From: Pseudomonas monsensis
GTDB taxonomy: Bacteria; Pseudomonadota; Gammaproteobacteria; Pseudomonadales; Pseudomonadaceae
Assembly (NCBI RefSeq): GCF_014268495.2
Contig: NZ_CP077087.1
Coordinates: 3,599,501 to 3,663,500 of the forward strand
DNA: 64,000 nucleotides
Direction of reading: 5' to 3'
Shown here: positions 34,022-44,679 of the stretch, in pieces
Layout: every line of letters starts with the position of its first letter
Position numbering within the stretch: position 1 is the first letter of the stretch
Translations under genes and position numbers: made by a program
The notes under the pieces: model-generated
Database searches by the model: none
What the model was told of the DNA's origin: nothing
What the model saw: only the letters and a program-made list of their open reading frames with translations

Positions 34022-36786
34022 GCCCGACGCAAATCCAGCCATTGCGCGCAACCCTGCGCCTGCAATTTCATAAAGGCTTTACCCTGGAGCAAGCGGTGCC
34101 GCTGGTGCCGTATTTCGCCCGCCTCGGCATCAGCCACATTTACGCCTCGCCCCTGCTCGCGGCCCGGGCCGGTTCAATGCACGGCTACGACGTGGTCGAC
34201 CCGACCCAGGTCAATCCGGAACTCGGCGGCGAACCGGCGCTGCGGCGTCTGGTCAGCACCCTGCGCGAACACAACATGGGGCTGATCCTCGACATCGTCT
34301 CCAACCACATGGCCGTTGGCGGCAGCGACAATCCGTGGTGGCTGGACTTGCTCGAATGGGGACGCTTGAGCCCTTACGGCGAGTTCTTCGACATCCAGTG
34401 GCATTCGCCGGACCCGCTCATGGAAGGCCAGCTGCTGCTGCCGTTTCTTGGCAGCGACTACGGCGTCGCCCTGCAGGAAGGCATGCTGAAACTGTTGTTC
34501 AATCCGCAGCGCGGCAGCTTTTACGTCGAACACTATGATCATCACTTCCCGATCTGCCCGAGCGATTACGCCGAGCTGCTCAAGTCGCCGCTAGCCCTGA
34601 AGTCTCTGGCCCAGCGGTTCAGTACCCTCAGTTACCAAAGCGACGCCCATGCGCTGGCCATGCCGTTGAAAGACGAGTTGCGAGAACTGGCGACTGAGCC
34701 GTCGATCCTTGCAGCGATTCACGACACCCTAAAGGCTTACGACTCGACCACTGAAGCGGGCTTCCAAAGGCTGCATCAATTGCTCGAACGACAAAGCTAT
34801 CGGCTCGCCAGTTGGCGCACCGCTGCCGATGACATCAACTGGCGGCGCTTTTTCGACATCAATGAACTCGGCGGTCTGCGCGTCGAACGTCCGGCGGTGT
34901 TCGAAGCCACCCACGGCAAGATTTTCCAGTTGATCGGCGAAGGCCTGATCGACGGTTTACGCATCGACCACATCGACGGCCTCGCCGATCCCCGGGGTTA
35001 TTGCCGCAAGCTGCGTCGGCGCCTCGACCTGCTCGCGCCGGGCCGGCATCTGCCGATCTACGTCGAGAAGATCCTCGGTGCCGGCGAAACCCTGCACCGT
35101 GACTGGGCCGTGAACGGCACCACCGGTTACGAGTTCATGAACCAGTTGTCGCTGCTGCAACACGATCCGGACGGCGAACACGTCCTCGGTGAGTTGTGGC
35201 AACGGCGCACCGAACGCCCCGCCGCGTTTATCGAAGAAGCGCAACTGGCGCGCCAGCAAATCCTCAACGGTTTGCTGGCCAGTGACTTTGAAAGCGTTGC
35301 CCAGGCCTTGCTGCAGGTGGCCCGCGATGACCTGATGACGCGTGACCTGACCCTCGGCGCGATCCGCCGGGTGTTGCAGGCGTTGATCGTGCACTTTCCG
35401 GTGTACCGCACTTACATTGGCGCTATGGGCCGCTCCGCGCAGGATGAAGTGTTTTTCCAGCAGGCCATGGACGGTGCCCGGCAGACCCTCGGCGAAGGCG
35501 ACTGGCCGGTGCTCGACTGTGTGGCCGCATGGCTCGGTGGCACGCCGTGGCGGCGCAAACCCCGCGGGCGCTCGCGCAAGATCCTCAAGCATGCGTGCGT
35601 ACGCTTCCAGCAATTGACCTCGCCGGCGGCGGCCAAAGCCGTGGAAGACACCGCGCTGTACCGCTCCGCGGTGCTGCTGTCGCGCAATGACGTCGGCTAC
35701 AACACCGAGCAGTTCAGTGCACCGCTCAGCGATTTCCACGCGGTCAATCAGCAACGCTTCGCCGAATTCCCCGACAACCTGCTGGCCACCGCCACCCACG
35801 ATCACAAACGTGGTGAAGACACCCGCGCACGGCTCGCCGTGCTCAGCGAACGCAGCCATTGGTACGCCGAGCAGATCGAGCTGTGGCGCGCCCTCGCCCG
35901 GCCGGTGCGCAGCGACGATCAACAGCCCTCGACCGGCGATGAACTGATCCTCTACCAAGCGTTGCTCGGCAGTTGGCCGCTGGAACTGCGCGAAGGCGAT
36001 CAGACGGGTTTCGCCGACTACGCCAAACGCATCTGGCAATGGCAACAGAAAGCCTTGCGCGAGGCCAAGCTGCAAAGCAGCTGGAGCGCACCGAACGAAA
36101 GCTATGAGCACGCCGCCCGGTCCTTCACCGAAAAACTGCTGACGGGGGATGAAGGTGAGCTGTTGCGTGCGGCGCTGATCAAGACCGTCAACAACATCGC
36201 TGCGGCCGGCGCGCTCAACAGTCTGGCGCAAACCTTGCTGCGCATGACCGTGCCGGGGGTGCCGGACCTGTATCAGGGCAACGAGTTCTGGGACTTCAGC
36301 CTGGTCGATCCGGACAACCGTCGGCCGGTGGATTACGCCGCGCGGGCGCAGGCGTTGCAGGCACCTGCACCGGTTGAGCAAATGCTGTCGAATTGGCGTG
36401 ACGGGCGCATCAAGCAGGCGTTGATCGCCGAGGTGCTCAATCTTCGTGCCGAGCATGCCGAGCTGTTTCGCCGGGGTCGTTATCAGGCGCTGGAGGTGCT
36501 CGGCAGTCAGGCGCACAACGTGCTGGCGTTTGCCCGTGAACACCAAGGGACGTACGCCATCGTGATCGTCCCGGTGCGCTGCGCGGCGCTGCTGGAAAAC
36601 GGTGCTATCCCTCAGGTCAATGCGCTGCGCTGGGGCGATACGCGGGTGGTTTTACCGTTCGCCGCCTCCGACACAAACCTGAAGGGACTTTTTCAAAGCG
36701 CCGCAGTCACAAAAAACAGGGAGCTGAATGTCAGCGAAGCGCTGGGGGATGTCCCGGTCAATCTCTTTATCCAACACTTAACGTAA
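34018..36786 (+). CDS. treY: Malto-oligosyltrehalose synthase
   Basis: A 922-residue GH13 enzyme that isomerises the reducing end of an alpha-1,4-glucan to an alpha,alpha-1,1 linkage. Signatures are LRATLRLQFHKGFTLEQA at the N-terminus, ISHIYASPLLAARAGSMHGYD, LRIDHIDGLADPRGY (nucleophile), IYVEKILGAGE (acid) and LATATHDHKRGEDTRARL. With TreZ it makes trehalose from glucan. It overlaps malQ by four bases; 27 bp separate it from the DUF2934 gene. Confidence 0.95.
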   Translation: MSPTQIQPLRATLRLQFHKGFTLEQAVPLVPYFARLGISHIYASPLLAARAGSMHGYDVVDPTQVNPELGGEPALRRLVSTLREHNMGLILDIVSNHMAVGGSDNPWWLDLLEWGRLSPYGEFFDIQWHSPDPLMEGQLLLPFLGSDYGVALQEGMLKLLFNPQRGSFYVEHYDHHFPICPSDYAELLKSPLALKSLAQRFSTLSYQSDAHALAMPLKDELRELATEPSILAAIHDTLKAYDSTTEAGFQRLHQLLERQSYRLASWRTAADDINWRRFFDINELGGLRVERPAVFEATHGKIFQLIGEGLIDGLRIDHIDGLADPRGYCRKLRRRLDLLAPGRHLPIYVEKILGAGETLHRDWAVNGTTGYEFMNQLSLLQHDPDGEHVLGELWQRRTERPAAFIEEAQLARQQILNGLLASDFESVAQALLQVARDDLMTRDLTLGAIRRVLQALIVHFPVYRTYIGAMGRSAQDEVFFQQAMDGARQTLGEGDWPVLDCVAAWLGGTPWRRKPRGRSRKILKHACVRFQQLTSPAAAKAVEDTALYRSAVLLSRNDVGYNTEQFSAPLSDFHAVNQQRFAEFPDNLLATATHDHKRGEDTRARLAVLSERSHWYAEQIELWRALARPVRSDDQQPSTGDELILYQALLGSWPLELREGDQTGFADYAKRIWQWQQKALREAKLQSSWSAPNESYEHAARSFTEKLLTGDEGELLRAALIKTVNNIAAAGALNSLAQTLLRMTVPGVPDLYQGNEFWDFSLVDPDNRRPVDYAARAQALQAPAPVEQMLSNWRDGRIKQALIAEVLNLRAEHAELFRRGRYQALEVLGSQAHNVLAFAREHQGTYAIVIVPVRCAALLENGAIPQVNALRWGDTRVVLPFAASDTNLKGLFQSAAVTKNRELNVSEALGDVPVNLFIQHLT

Positions 36787-36813
36787 CGACGAGTTCAGTT
36801 CAGGAGCATTGCG

Positions 36814-37134
36814 ATGAGTACCGACGATAAACGCATCCGCGAGTTCGCCTATCAGATCTGGGAATCAGAGGGTAAACCTGAAGGTCACGAAGCACGCCAC
36901 TGGGAGATGGCACGCAAGCTGGCTGAAGCCGAGGCTTTGGCGCCGAAGAAATCGCCGAAAGCCGCCAGCAGCAAAACCGCCGGCAAAGGCGTTGACACCA
37001 AGGCCCCGGCGGCCAAGCCCAAGGCACCAGCGGCAGCTAAAGCCAAGCCGGCCAGCGCCGCCAAGGTCGTGCCGCCGGGTGAAAAAGCCGCCGAGAAAAA
37101 GCCCCGGACCCCACGCAAGCCCCCGGCCAACTGA
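36814..37134 (+). CDS. DUF2934 protein with Lys/Ala/Pro-rich histone-like tail
   Basis: A 106-residue protein. The first ~40 residues are a DUF2934 domain (RIREFAYQIWESEGKPEGHE, then ARHWEMARKLAEAEAL). The remaining ~65 residues are almost only Lys, Ala and Pro (e.g. KAPAAAKAKPASAAKV), like histone H1-type or AlgP-type tails, which can bind DNA or other polyanions. AGGAG lies upstream of the ATG. It sits between treY and glgX, a position I remember as common in pseudomonads. Function unknown. Confidence 0.8.
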   Translation: MSTDDKRIREFAYQIWESEGKPEGHEARHWEMARKLAEAEALAPKKSPKAASSKTAGKGVDTKAPAAKPKAPAAAKAKPASAAKVVPPGEKAAEKKPRTPRKPPAN

Positions 37135-37159
37135 CACACCCGGATTATTGAATTGAACG

Positions 37160-37395
37160 ACTGTGTGGCGAGTTCGCTCGCCACCGAGGGCCAACTCGTC
37201 CTCAAGAAACCTCAAATAACCCCTGTCAGGGAGAGAAGCCTGTGGTGACGGGATTTGTCCCCGATCAGTCGCGCAACGGCCGCAAAACAGCAACGGTGAT
37301 GTGTCAGACATCCCGCGTGCACTGGTTTTGCGACTGCTTCGCAGCTGATCGGGGCGGTGCGACGTTTCGCCAAATCCCCTCGCCACCGATGCTGT
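37160..37395. repeat. REP cluster in the DUF2934-glgX gap
   Basis: A short palindrome GTGGCGAGTTCGCTCGCCAC (37163-37182) is followed by a long inverted pair. The left arm is GTGGTGACGGGATTTGTCCC (37242-37261 approx.). The right arm is near 37345-37392, containing GATCGGGG and CCAAATCCCCTCGCCACC. Arms of this type recur at 54304-54424. It fills most of the 310 bp before glgX, so glgX may have its own promoter or an altered transcript level. Confidence 0.7.
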
Positions 37396-37444
37396 TCCCA
37401 CAGTTGATCAGTTATTCGAACCAACCCGATTTGCAGGAGCAATC

Positions 37445-39604
<2,160 letters not shown>

Positions 39605-39605
39605 T

Positions 39606-40604
39606 ATGGATCTGCAACGCTACCTTGCCCGCCGCCCGCCGGATTATCCCGACACCGTCGCCCTCGGCAGTTGCCTGCGGGCGATGGTCGAGGCCGGTCT
39701 GGACCGGCTGCCGTTACCGGGCAGCGGGCACACGCTGGAACGCTTTCAGCGCCTGGCCCAGGTCGGCGGACATGATCTGGGGCTGTGCAAACTCTATGAG
39801 GGCCACACCGACGCACAGGCGATCATCGAGCAACTGGGCGGCACGCCAACACCCGGCAGTACGTGGGGGATGTGGGCGGCCGAGCCGCCGCAGGCGCGCG
39901 TCAAGGTCACCCCCGCCGGGCACATGGGGTTGCTCAACGGACGCAAGGCCTGGTGCTCCGGTGCCTCGGTGCTCAGCCATGCCTTGCTCACGGCGTGGGA
40001 CAGCAACGATCAGCAGCAACTGGTGGCCGTGGCCCTTGATCAACCCGGGGTGCGCATTACCGATCAGGGCTGGCACGCCGTGGGCATGGGTGCCACCGGC
40101 AGCGTCGAAGTCGTGTTCGAAGACGCCGAGGGTCAGGCCATCGGCCGTCCTGGCGACTACCTGCAACGGCCAGGCTTCTGGCAGGGCGGGATCGGCATTG
40201 CCGCGTGCTGGTACGGTGCCGCGCGGCAGCTTGCCGAGTCGCTGCGCCAGCACTGCGCACAACGCGAAGAACCTCACGCCCTCGCCCATCTGGGCGCGGT
40301 CGACAGTGCGTTGCAGGCCGCCGCCGATGTGTTGCGCTTCAGCGCGCTGCAAATCGACGCGCATCCCGAAGCCAACGCCGAACTGCTCGCCCGCCGTGCC
40401 CGCGCCGTGGTCGAGCAGTCGGCCGAGTCAGTGATCCGCGAAGTCGGCCGTGCGCTCGGGGCCGGGCCTTTTTGCAAGGATCGGCATTTCGCCGGTCTGG
40501 TCGCCGACCTGCCGGTGTTTCTGCGTCAAAGCCATGCCGAACGCGATCTGGCCGCCCTCGGTCAATTGGTCACCCGGCAAGCCGACGAGGTCTGGTCGCT
40601 ATGA
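39606..40604 (+). CDS. Acyl-CoA-dehydrogenase-like protein, short and possibly inactive as a dehydrogenase
   Basis: A 332-residue protein with the acyl-CoA dehydrogenase layout: N-terminal helical part, middle beta domain (LNGRKAWCSGASVLSHALL), and C-terminal helical bundle ending VGRALGAGPFCKDRHFAGL. It is ~50 residues shorter than usual family members, and the segment where the catalytic Glu or YEGT-type loop is expected reads FLRQSHAERDLAALG. A different flavin chemistry or a structural role is therefore possible. The ATG at 39606 is one base after the glgX stop. Its own stop overlaps the next start (ATGA). It opens a four-gene coupled cassette. Confidence 0.75.
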   Translation: MDLQRYLARRPPDYPDTVALGSCLRAMVEAGLDRLPLPGSGHTLERFQRLAQVGGHDLGLCKLYEGHTDAQAIIEQLGGTPTPGSTWGMWAAEPPQARVKVTPAGHMGLLNGRKAWCSGASVLSHALLTAWDSNDQQQLVAVALDQPGVRITDQGWHAVGMGATGSVEVVFEDAEGQAIGRPGDYLQRPGFWQGGIGIAACWYGAARQLAESLRQHCAQREEPHALAHLGAVDSALQAAADVLRFSALQIDAHPEANAELLARRARAVVEQSAESVIREVGRALGAGPFCKDRHFAGLVADLPVFLRQSHAERDLAALGQLVTRQADEVWSL

Positions 40605-41359
40605 GAAGCAATCCGATCGTCGGCCAGGGCACGTCACTGCATCAGTGGCAGGGTTCAAGACGTTTGGCCGAAGTGCCGGGCATAACCGTCGAAGAACTGG
40701 TGCCGCCCGGTGCACGCGCCGTAATCGTCGCCCCGCACCCGGACGACGAAGTGCTCGGTTGCGGTGGTTTGCTGCAATTGCTCGCCACGGCGGGCCGTTC
40801 GATGCAGTTGATTTCCGTCACCGACGGCAGCGCCAGCCATCCCGGTTCGCAACGCTGGCCGGTGGAACGCCTCAGCGTGGTGCGCCCGCAGGAATCGGCC
40901 GAAGCCCTGCGCCGCCTCGGCTTGCCGATGCACAGTCTGAAGTGGCTGCGTGGTGGCTTCACCGACACCTTGGTGGCCGCTCAGGAACAGGCGCTGAGCG
41001 CTTTCATTGAAAGTCATTTGCGCGCCGACGATGTGCTGTTCACCACATGGCGCGAAGATGGCCACAGCGACCACGAAGCGGTCGGCCGCGCCAGCGTCGA
41101 AGCCGCCCGCCGTGTCGGTGCGACCTGTCATGAATTACCGGTGTGGACCTGGCACTGGGCCGCGCCGGAAGATGCCGGCGTGCCGTGGAACCGGGCGCGC
41201 AAGATTCTCCTGACACCGGCCGAGGTGGCGCGCAAACGCCATGCGGTGCACGCCTTCGCCAGTCAACTGGAGGGCGACCCCGACGCCGGCCTGGCTCCGG
41301 TGTTGGCGCCCTACGTGATTGATCGCCTGCTGCAACCTTTCGAAGTGGTGTTCCTGTGA
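40601..41359 (+). CDS. PIG-L (LmbE-type) zinc deacetylase
   Basis: A 252-residue member of the PIG-L/LmbE family, zinc enzymes that remove an acetyl group from an N-acetylated sugar or sugar conjugate. The active site is complete: IVAPHPDDEVLGCGG gives zinc ligands His46 and Asp49 and catalytic base Asp48. DGHSDHEAVG gives His155, Asp157 and zinc ligand His158, by analogy with MshB. It overlaps both neighbours by four bases. With the downstream glycosyltransferase and methyltransferase, it could tailor a glycan or glycolipid; substrate unknown. Confidence 0.85.
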   Translation: MRSNPIVGQGTSLHQWQGSRRLAEVPGITVEELVPPGARAVIVAPHPDDEVLGCGGLLQLLATAGRSMQLISVTDGSASHPGSQRWPVERLSVVRPQESAEALRRLGLPMHSLKWLRGGFTDTLVAAQEQALSAFIESHLRADDVLFTTWREDGHSDHEAVGRASVEAARRVGATCHELPVWTWHWAAPEDAGVPWNRARKILLTPAEVARKRHAVHAFASQLEGDPDAGLAPVLAPYVIDRLLQPFEVVFL

Positions 41360-41955
41360 GTGTCGACGATCGTTATTTCGACGGCCTGTTCGCCGGCAAC
41401 GACGACCCGTGGGCCTTTCGCCAACGTTGGTACGAGCAACGCAAACGCGCGATCACCCTCGCGGCGCTGCCACGTCCGCACTATCGGGCGATCTTCGAGC
41501 CGGGTTGTGCCAATGGCGAGCTGAGCGCCGAGCTGGCCGGGCGTTGCGATCGTCTGTTGTGTTGCGACACTGCGAACGCGGCGGTGAATCTGGCGCGTAC
41601 CCGATTGAGCCTGTTCGACCATGCCGAAGTCCGTCAGAACCGTCTGCCCGGCGACTGGCCGGAGGAAAAATTCGACCTGATTGTATTTAGCGAAATCGGC
41701 TACTACCTCGACCGTACCGATCTGACAGAAGTGATCCGGCGGATCAGTGATTCCCTGACGGCCGACGGACAACTGCTGGCCTGCCACTGGCGCCCGCCCA
41801 TCGACGGCTGTCCGTTGAACGCCCGGCAGGTCCATGACCTGATCCACGAACACCTGCATCTACCGCGCCTGGTGCTGCATCAGGAAGCGGATTTCATCCT
41901 CGAGCTGTGGAGCCGCGAACCGCGCTCGGTCGCAGCATTGGAGGGCTTGCGATGA
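41356..41955 (+). CDS. NodS-like class I SAM-dependent methyltransferase
   Basis: A 199-residue protein. The SAM-binding motif I is FEPGCANGELSAELA, followed by LLCCDTANAAVNLAR and motif IV-like FDLIVFSEIGYYL. The N-terminal YFDGLFAGNDDPWAFRQRWYEQRK is characteristic of the NodS-like group; NodS N-methylates the deacetylated glucosamine of Nod factors. It starts with GTG, overlapping the stop of the PIG-L gene. The order deacetylase then NodS-like methyltransferase parallels nodulation-factor tailoring (NodB/NodS). The parallel is inference. Confidence 0.82.
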   Translation: MSVDDRYFDGLFAGNDDPWAFRQRWYEQRKRAITLAALPRPHYRAIFEPGCANGELSAELAGRCDRLLCCDTANAAVNLARTRLSLFDHAEVRQNRLPGDWPEEKFDLIVFSEIGYYLDRTDLTEVIRRISDSLTADGQLLACHWRPPIDGCPLNARQVHDLIHEHLHLPRLVLHQEADFILELWSREPRSVAALEGLR

Positions 41956-42611
41956 TCGGCATTCTGATTCCCGCACACAACGAAGAAGCGCTGCTCGACG
42001 AGAGCCTCAGCGCCGCCCTGCGCGCCAGCAAGCACGGACTGCTCGCTGGCGAACCGGTGGAAGTGCTGGTGGTGCTCGACAGTTGCACCGACCGCTCGGC
42101 GCACATCGTCAGCCAATACCCGGTGCTGAGCCTGCACATCGAGGCGCGCAATGTCGGTCAGGCCCGGGCTGCCGGGGCGCACATGTTGCTGGAGCGCGGC
42201 GCACGCTGGATCTCCTGTACCGACGCCGACAGTCGTGTGGCCGATGACTGGCTGGTGGCGCAGTTGGGCCTCGGGGCAGACGCCGTGTGTGGCACGGTGA
42301 CGGTCGAGCGCTGGGACGAATCCTTCGACGAGGCCGCGCAAATTCGTTACCACCGTCATTACCGGACCTGCGACGGCCATCGGCACATTCATGGGGCCAA
42401 TCTGGGCATCAGCGCCGACGCCTATCGCTGGGCCGGAGGCTTTAAACCGCTGGCTTGCGACGAAGACGTGCAATTGGTACGCGAGCTGGAACTGTCCGGG
42501 GCGAACATCGCCTGGAGCCATCGCCCGCAGGTCCGCACCAGCGCCCGCCTCGACAGCCGGGCACGGGGAGGATTTGGTGACTATCTGCGACATCTGGCAC
42601 ACCTGGAATAA
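41952..42611 (+). CDS. Family 2 glycosyltransferase
   Basis: A 219-residue GT-A glycosyltransferase. It begins MIGILIPAHNEEALLDESL (nucleotide-sugar-binding fold), has VLVVLDSCTDRSAHIV, a DxD-type WISCTDADSRVADDW, then GFKPLACDEDVQLVRELE (catalytic E/D region). It lacks membrane helices, so it probably acts on a soluble or membrane-surface acceptor. Its ATG overlaps the methyltransferase stop. A 184-bp gap follows, then a second PIG-L gene. Confidence 0.85.
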   Translation: MIGILIPAHNEEALLDESLSAALRASKHGLLAGEPVEVLVVLDSCTDRSAHIVSQYPVLSLHIEARNVGQARAAGAHMLLERGARWISCTDADSRVADDWLVAQLGLGADAVCGTVTVERWDESFDEAAQIRYHRHYRTCDGHRHIHGANLGISADAYRWAGGFKPLACDEDVQLVRELELSGANIAWSHRPQVRTSARLDSRARGGFGDYLRHLAHLE

Positions 42612-42795
42612 AAAAAACCGGATCAGATCAATCTGCGACGCGACGAATTTAACTTCATGGGCAATACTCTGCTGCGCGGCAATCCAGGGTTCGGAGCGTC
42701 GCATGGCAAACAATCCGCCTTCACGGGTCGGACGCGCCGGGCCATTGCGGCCACGCCACCGACTGAGGGCCAGACACAACAAGGACGTCGCACCC

Positions 42796-43554
42796 ATGAA
42801 ACCGTTATCCCTCAGCGAAAACAGTCCCTCGGCGCAAATCTGGAACAGCGCCGCCCAACTCGACAACATTCCCGTCATCAATACCCATAGCCTGGTGCCC
42901 GCCGGCGCCCGTGCGGTGGTGATTGCCCCGCACCCCGGCGATGAGGTGGTCACCTGCGGTGGCCTGCTGCAATTGCTCGCCGGCCTTGGCCACCCGTTGC
43001 AATTGCTGTCGATCACCGACGGCAGTGCCAGCCATCCCGGCTCCCGACAATGGTCGGAAAAACGCCTGAGCGTGTTCCGCCCACAGGAAAGTGTCGAAGC
43101 CTTGCGCCGCCTCGGCTTGCCGATGCACAGCCTGAAATGGGTGCGCGGCGGCTTCACCGACAACGCCCTGCGCGAAAAGGAAAACGAACTGGTGGCCTTC
43201 ATCGGCCGTTACCTGCGCCCCGGCGATGCCGTGTTCAGCACCTGGCGCGGGGATGGCAACGACGATCACGAAGCGGTCGGCCACGCCGCCGCCAGAGCCG
43301 CAGAACTGGCCGGAGCGACCTTCCACGACGTACCGGTCTGGGCCTGGCACTGGCCGGAGCGCGACCATGCACTGATTCCCTGGGAACGCGCGCGCAAACT
43401 GCGCCTCGACACCTGGACCGTCGCGCGCAAAAGCCACGCCACCCACGCCTACGCCAGCCAGCTCAAAGGCGAACCGGCAATCGGCATTGCGCCGATGTTG
43501 CCGCCGGTGATCCTCGAAAGGATGCGCCTGCCCTACGAAATCGTCTTCGTCTGA
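42796..43554 (+). CDS. PIG-L paralogue with altered active site (HPGDE)
   Basis: A 252-residue paralogue of the protein at 40601, aligning without gaps through the active site. The zinc ligands His46, Asp49 and His158 are kept. The catalytic base Asp48 of HPDDE is Gly (IAPHPGDEVVTCGG), and the His of HSDH is Asn155 (GDGNDDHEAVG). In MshB-type enzymes these two lost residues carry out catalysis, so this copy may bind but not deacetylate, or use other chemistry. The fold is otherwise intact and the gene is not degraded. No strong ribosome site is seen; AAGGACG lies upstream of the ATG. Confidence 0.8.
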   Translation: MKPLSLSENSPSAQIWNSAAQLDNIPVINTHSLVPAGARAVVIAPHPGDEVVTCGGLLQLLAGLGHPLQLLSITDGSASHPGSRQWSEKRLSVFRPQESVEALRRLGLPMHSLKWVRGGFTDNALREKENELVAFIGRYLRPGDAVFSTWRGDGNDDHEAVGHAAARAAELAGATFHDVPVWAWHWPERDHALIPWERARKLRLDTWTVARKSHATHAYASQLKGEPAIGIAPMLPPVILERMRLPYEIVFV

Positions 43555-43587
43555 GCCCTGCAAAAAACTCTCAGCCCGACCCAATAT

Positions 43588-43620
43588 CCTGTAGGCGTTG
43601 CCGAAGGCTGCGCCTGCAGG
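43588..43620. repeat. Single REP-like palindrome
   Basis: CCTGTAGGCG...CGCCTGCAGG flanks GCCGAAGGC, in the short gap before the phosphoesterase gene. The same family in the other orientation is at 56842-56870. Confidence 0.65.
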
Positions 43621-43701
43621 TGTTTGCGCGAGCAATTGGAGGAACTGCCAGCCACCGGCATCAGTCGCATGTACAGGAAGACAGAATTCAGAGGAGCGAA
43701 C

Positions 43702-44484
43702 GTGTCCAGCGATCCCAAGCGTCATGTGGTCGACGCGCCAGTCATTCATCGCCTGCGGGTGCTCACGGTCAATACCCACAAGGGCTTCACCGCGCTGAAC
43801 CGGCGCTTCATCCTCCCGGAATTACGCGAGGCGGTGCGCAGTACCTCGGCCGATCTGGTGTTTTTGCAAGAAGTGGTCGGCGAACACGAACGGCATTCGA
43901 ACCGCTACAACGAATGGCCACAAACCTCGCAATACGAGTTCCTCGCCGACAGCATGTGGAGCGATTTTGCCTACGGGCGCAACGCCGTGTACCCCGATGG
44001 TCATCACGGCAATGCATTACTGTCCAAATACCCGATCCGCGAATACCGCAACCTTGATGTGTCGATCACCGGTCCCGAACGCCGTGGCCTGCTGCACTGT
44101 GTGCTGGATGTGCCGGGGCATGCCGAAGTCCATGCGATCTGCGTGCATCTGAGCCTGCTGGAAAGCCACCGCCAATTGCAGTTGCAACTGCTTTGCCAGT
44201 TGCTCGAATCGTTACCCGACGATGCACCGGTCATCATCGCCGGAGACTTCAACGACTGGCAGTTGCAGGGCAACGCCGCCCTCGCTCGGCGTGACTACCT
44301 GCATGAAGCTTTCGAACGCCATCACGGGCGCCCGGCCAAGACCTACCCGGCACGATTTCCATTGCTGCGACTGGACCGGATCTACCTGCGCAATGCCAGC
44401 AGTCACGCCCCGCAGATCCTCGGCAACAAGCCGTGGACGCACCTGTCGGACCATTTGCCGCTGGCGGTAGAAGTGCATTTGTAA
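43702..44484 (+). CDS. Endonuclease/exonuclease/phosphatase-family protein
   Basis: A 260-residue EEP-fold metal-dependent phosphoesterase. Fold motifs are RLRVLTVNTHKGF, VFLQEVVGEHERH (metal-binding Glu), GNALLSKYPI, VIIAGDFNDW (metal/catalytic Asp, Asn) and LSDHLPLAVEV (catalytic Asp-His). It could cleave nucleic acid, phospholipid or sugar-phosphate esters; nothing decides this. The GTG at 43702 is chosen because GAGGAGCG is just upstream. It follows the altered PIG-L paralogue by 147 bp. The 195 bp to the autotransporter hold no feature I can name. Confidence 0.85.
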   Translation: MSSDPKRHVVDAPVIHRLRVLTVNTHKGFTALNRRFILPELREAVRSTSADLVFLQEVVGEHERHSNRYNEWPQTSQYEFLADSMWSDFAYGRNAVYPDGHHGNALLSKYPIREYRNLDVSITGPERRGLLHCVLDVPGHAEVHAICVHLSLLESHRQLQLQLLCQLLESLPDDAPVIIAGDFNDWQLQGNAALARRDYLHEAFERHHGRPAKTYPARFPLLRLDRIYLRNASSHAPQILGNKPWTHLSDHLPLAVEVHL

Positions 44485-44679
44485 TGGCGCTTGCCGCAAT
44501 ACCGCTCGTCAGTCTTGCTTGCTCCGAGGGGAAAACCATCTACACCTAAATCAGCTTAAGGAGTAGCGCTTTCAATTTGTTAGAGCATGGATCTCATGTA
44601 GTGCATCAGTTGCACGGGAAGTACCGATCCCCTGCTCGCTCAAGGATGAATTCCCGAAATCCTGCTTTAGGGAATTGCC

